Assembly: GCA_031272745.1 (NCBI GenBank)
Contig: JAISTF010000113.1
Span: forward strand, 1-6,781
Direction: 5' to 3'
DNA length: 6,781 nucleotides
Source of the DNA: Eubacteriales Family XIII. Incertae Sedis bacterium
GTDB taxonomy: Bacteria; Bacillota; Clostridia; Peptostreptococcales; Anaerovoracaceae
Position numbers and translations under genes: made by a program. The notes under the pieces were generated by a model. It searched no databases, was not told the DNA's origin, and saw only the letters and a program-made list of their open reading frames with translations. Shown piece by piece: positions 5,805 through 6,781 of the stretch; the first letter of the stretch is position 1; each line of letters opens with the position of its first letter.

Positions 5805-6371
5805 ATGAACGGAAAAGAAGAAGCCCAAAAAATCTTGGATCGGCTGAACGGCGCGCCGTCGACGCCCGTCTCCGGCACGGAGCCGGTGGAATGGCTGCTC
5901 GCCACGTACGATGAAGCGACGGGGCGGGCCTTGGCGATCGCCAAAGACTGCGTGGCGCAGATGCCCTATCACAGCCCCGGCGGCACGGCGAGCTGGGATA
6001 TGTGCTCCATTCGGGGTTGGCTCAACGCGGATTTCTTTGACAGCCTTCCGCCGGAAATGCGCGAGCGCGTGCTTTTGGCGGATGTCAAAAACCCCGACAA
6101 CTGCTCAATTCCCGCAGGAGACGACACGCAGGACTACCTGTTTCTGCTGAGCTTGGACGAATACGCGAACGTGCTTCCCGAAGCGCTGCGCTGCGCCCGC
6201 TACAAGGGGCGGCCGGGCTGGTGGTGGCTTCGTTCGCCCGGATACGCCAGCACCGACGTCGCCAACGTCCTGCCCGACGGGAGCTTGGACGGCGGACTGT
6301 CCGGCCACGGGTTTTACTCGCATTGCGACTGCGGCGGCATCCGCCCGGCGTGTTATTTGAATCTGGCTTGA
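5805..6371 (+). CDS. DUF6273-like protein, tandem paralogue 3
   Basis: Protein of 188 aa sharing the paralogue plan: GKEEAQKILDRLN helix, a slightly longer linker (STPVSGTEPVE), GRALAIAKD, SIRGWLNADFFDSLPPEM, IPAGDDT, LFLLS, WWWLRSPGY (139-147), LDGG (161-164) and GGIRPACYLNL (177-187). It retains the CxC of paralogue 1 (Cys174, Cys176) and closely resembles it through DVANVLPDGSLDGG, so 1 and 3 look nearer to each other there than to 2. It has four further cysteines besides the CxC and Cys183 region is unique to it. ATG 5805 lies 9 nt after the preceding TAG; GGTAGGGTGG serves as SD. Its stop is followed at once by the SD of the amidohydrolase, tying that enzyme to this cluster. No signal peptide or membrane helix. 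Function unknown. Confidence 0.85.
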   Translation: MNGKEEAQKILDRLNGAPSTPVSGTEPVEWLLATYDEATGRALAIAKDCVAQMPYHSPGGTASWDMCSIRGWLNADFFDSLPPEMRERVLLADVKNPDNCSIPAGDDTQDYLFLLSLDEYANVLPEALRCARYKGRPGWWWLRSPGYASTDVANVLPDGSLDGGLSGHGFYSHCDCGGIRPACYLNLA

Positions 6372-6376
6372 GGAGG
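6371..6376 (+). promoter_or_regulatory. Ribosome binding site of the amidohydrolase gene
   Basis: AGGAGG shares its first base with the TGA stop of the third paralogue and sits six bases before ATG 6383. The arrangement implies translational coupling and fixes the start of a gene that runs off the window. Confidence 0.85.
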
Positions 6377-6382
6377 AAGACG

Positions 6383-6781
6383 ATGTTTGTATTTGTAAAC
6401 GCCACCGTGATTGACGGCACCGGCGCGGCGCCGCGAAAACGCCAGCGCGTGCTTGTGGACGGCGCCCGCATCGTTGCGGTCGGAAGCCGCATTGCGATCC
6501 CCGAAGAGGCGGACATCATAGACCTGGGCGGGAAGGTTCTCATGCCAGGGCTCTGGGAGTCGCATTCCCACTTCGGAGGCGTTCCCAACGGCGGGTTGGT
6601 GGGCAGCGAGCAGTCCGGAAATTTTCTGGACATGCGCAACCTCTGCCTTGCGTACGGCATCACCGCCGTGCGCAGCTTCGGAGACCATCAGACGGACACC
6701 ATTGCGGTGCGCGATCAGATCAACCGAGGCGAGGTGCGCGGCCCCAGATGTTTCTGCTCCGGCAGGACGTTTGTCCGTGTG
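6383..6781 (+). CDS. Metal-dependent amidohydrolase, N-terminal part (3'-truncated)
   Basis: The first 133 codons of an amidohydrolase-superfamily enzyme, open to the window end; full-length relatives usually have about 400-450 residues. The N-terminal beta-sandwich strand pattern is clear: NATVIDGTG, VLVDGARIVAVG, then DLGGKVLMPGLWESHSH at 47-63. His61 and His63 are the HxH metal ligands at the end of barrel strand 1; the usual PGLIDxHxH reads PGLWESHSH. AYGITAVRSFG and AVRDQINRGEVRGPRCFCSGR resemble the imidazolonepropionase/prolidase-like branch (typical TTVRD and RGPR segments). The other metal ligands (carboxylated Lys, two His, Asp) lie beyond the window. Such enzymes hydrolyse amide, lactam or peptide-like bonds; substrate cannot be predicted. 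No signal peptide is visible, so a cytosolic enzyme is likely. It is coupled to the DUF6273-like cluster. Confidence 0.88.
   Translation, partial: MFVFVNATVIDGTGAAPRKRQRVLVDGARIVAVGSRIAIPEEADIIDLGGKVLMPGLWESHSHFGGVPNGGLVGSEQSGNFLDMRNLCLAYGITAVRSFGDHQTDTIAVRDQINRGEVRGPRCFCSGRTFVRV

Noticed and set aside
5051..6368. Diversity-generating retroelement target genes
   Set aside because: The three C-termini vary in loops, but no reverse transcriptase or template repeat is in the window, and the differences are spread over all base types rather than adenine positions.

Overview
The window is a GC-rich bacterial fragment with every supported gene on the + strand. Strong AGGAGG-type ribosome binding sites, a glycyl-radical-enzyme (GRE) locus and DUF6273-like proteins suggest a strict or facultative anaerobe, most likely a high-GC clostridial member of the Bacillota. 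That placement is inference. Both window edges cut through genes.

Layout: (1) the C-terminal ~735 residues of a pyruvate formate-lyase (PFL)-like GRE; (2) its radical-SAM activating enzyme, overlapping it by 4 nt; (3) a 114-nt gap with a small SD-led mini-ORF; (4) a GntP-type permease of 437 aa; (5) a 107-nt gap holding a strong 12-bp hairpin plus a second, competing hairpin; (6) three tandem paralogous small proteins (183, 191 and 188 aa) with a DUF6273-like C-terminal signature, 6 and 9 nt apart; (7) the first 133 codons of a metal-dependent amidohydrolase, 11 nt further on.

Read together, the order suggests a catabolic locus. A permease would import a small organic acid or sugar acid, a radical enzyme pair would process it, and an amidohydrolase plus three small proteins of unknown role may belong to the same or an adjoining transcription unit. 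No substrate can be named from sequence.

The most notable observation is that the GRE lacks the invariant radical-bearing glycine. The family motif RVxGY(F)S near the C-terminus reads RVSTWS here, with the surrounding residues otherwise textbook. The glutamate two residues after the active-site cysteine, typical of GRE eliminases and decarboxylases, is also replaced (GCTFP instead of GCVEP). The activase next door keeps all of its cluster-binding cysteines. Either this is a GRE-fold protein working without its own glycyl radical, or it is a diverged or inactive paralogue, or it depends on a partner not seen here.
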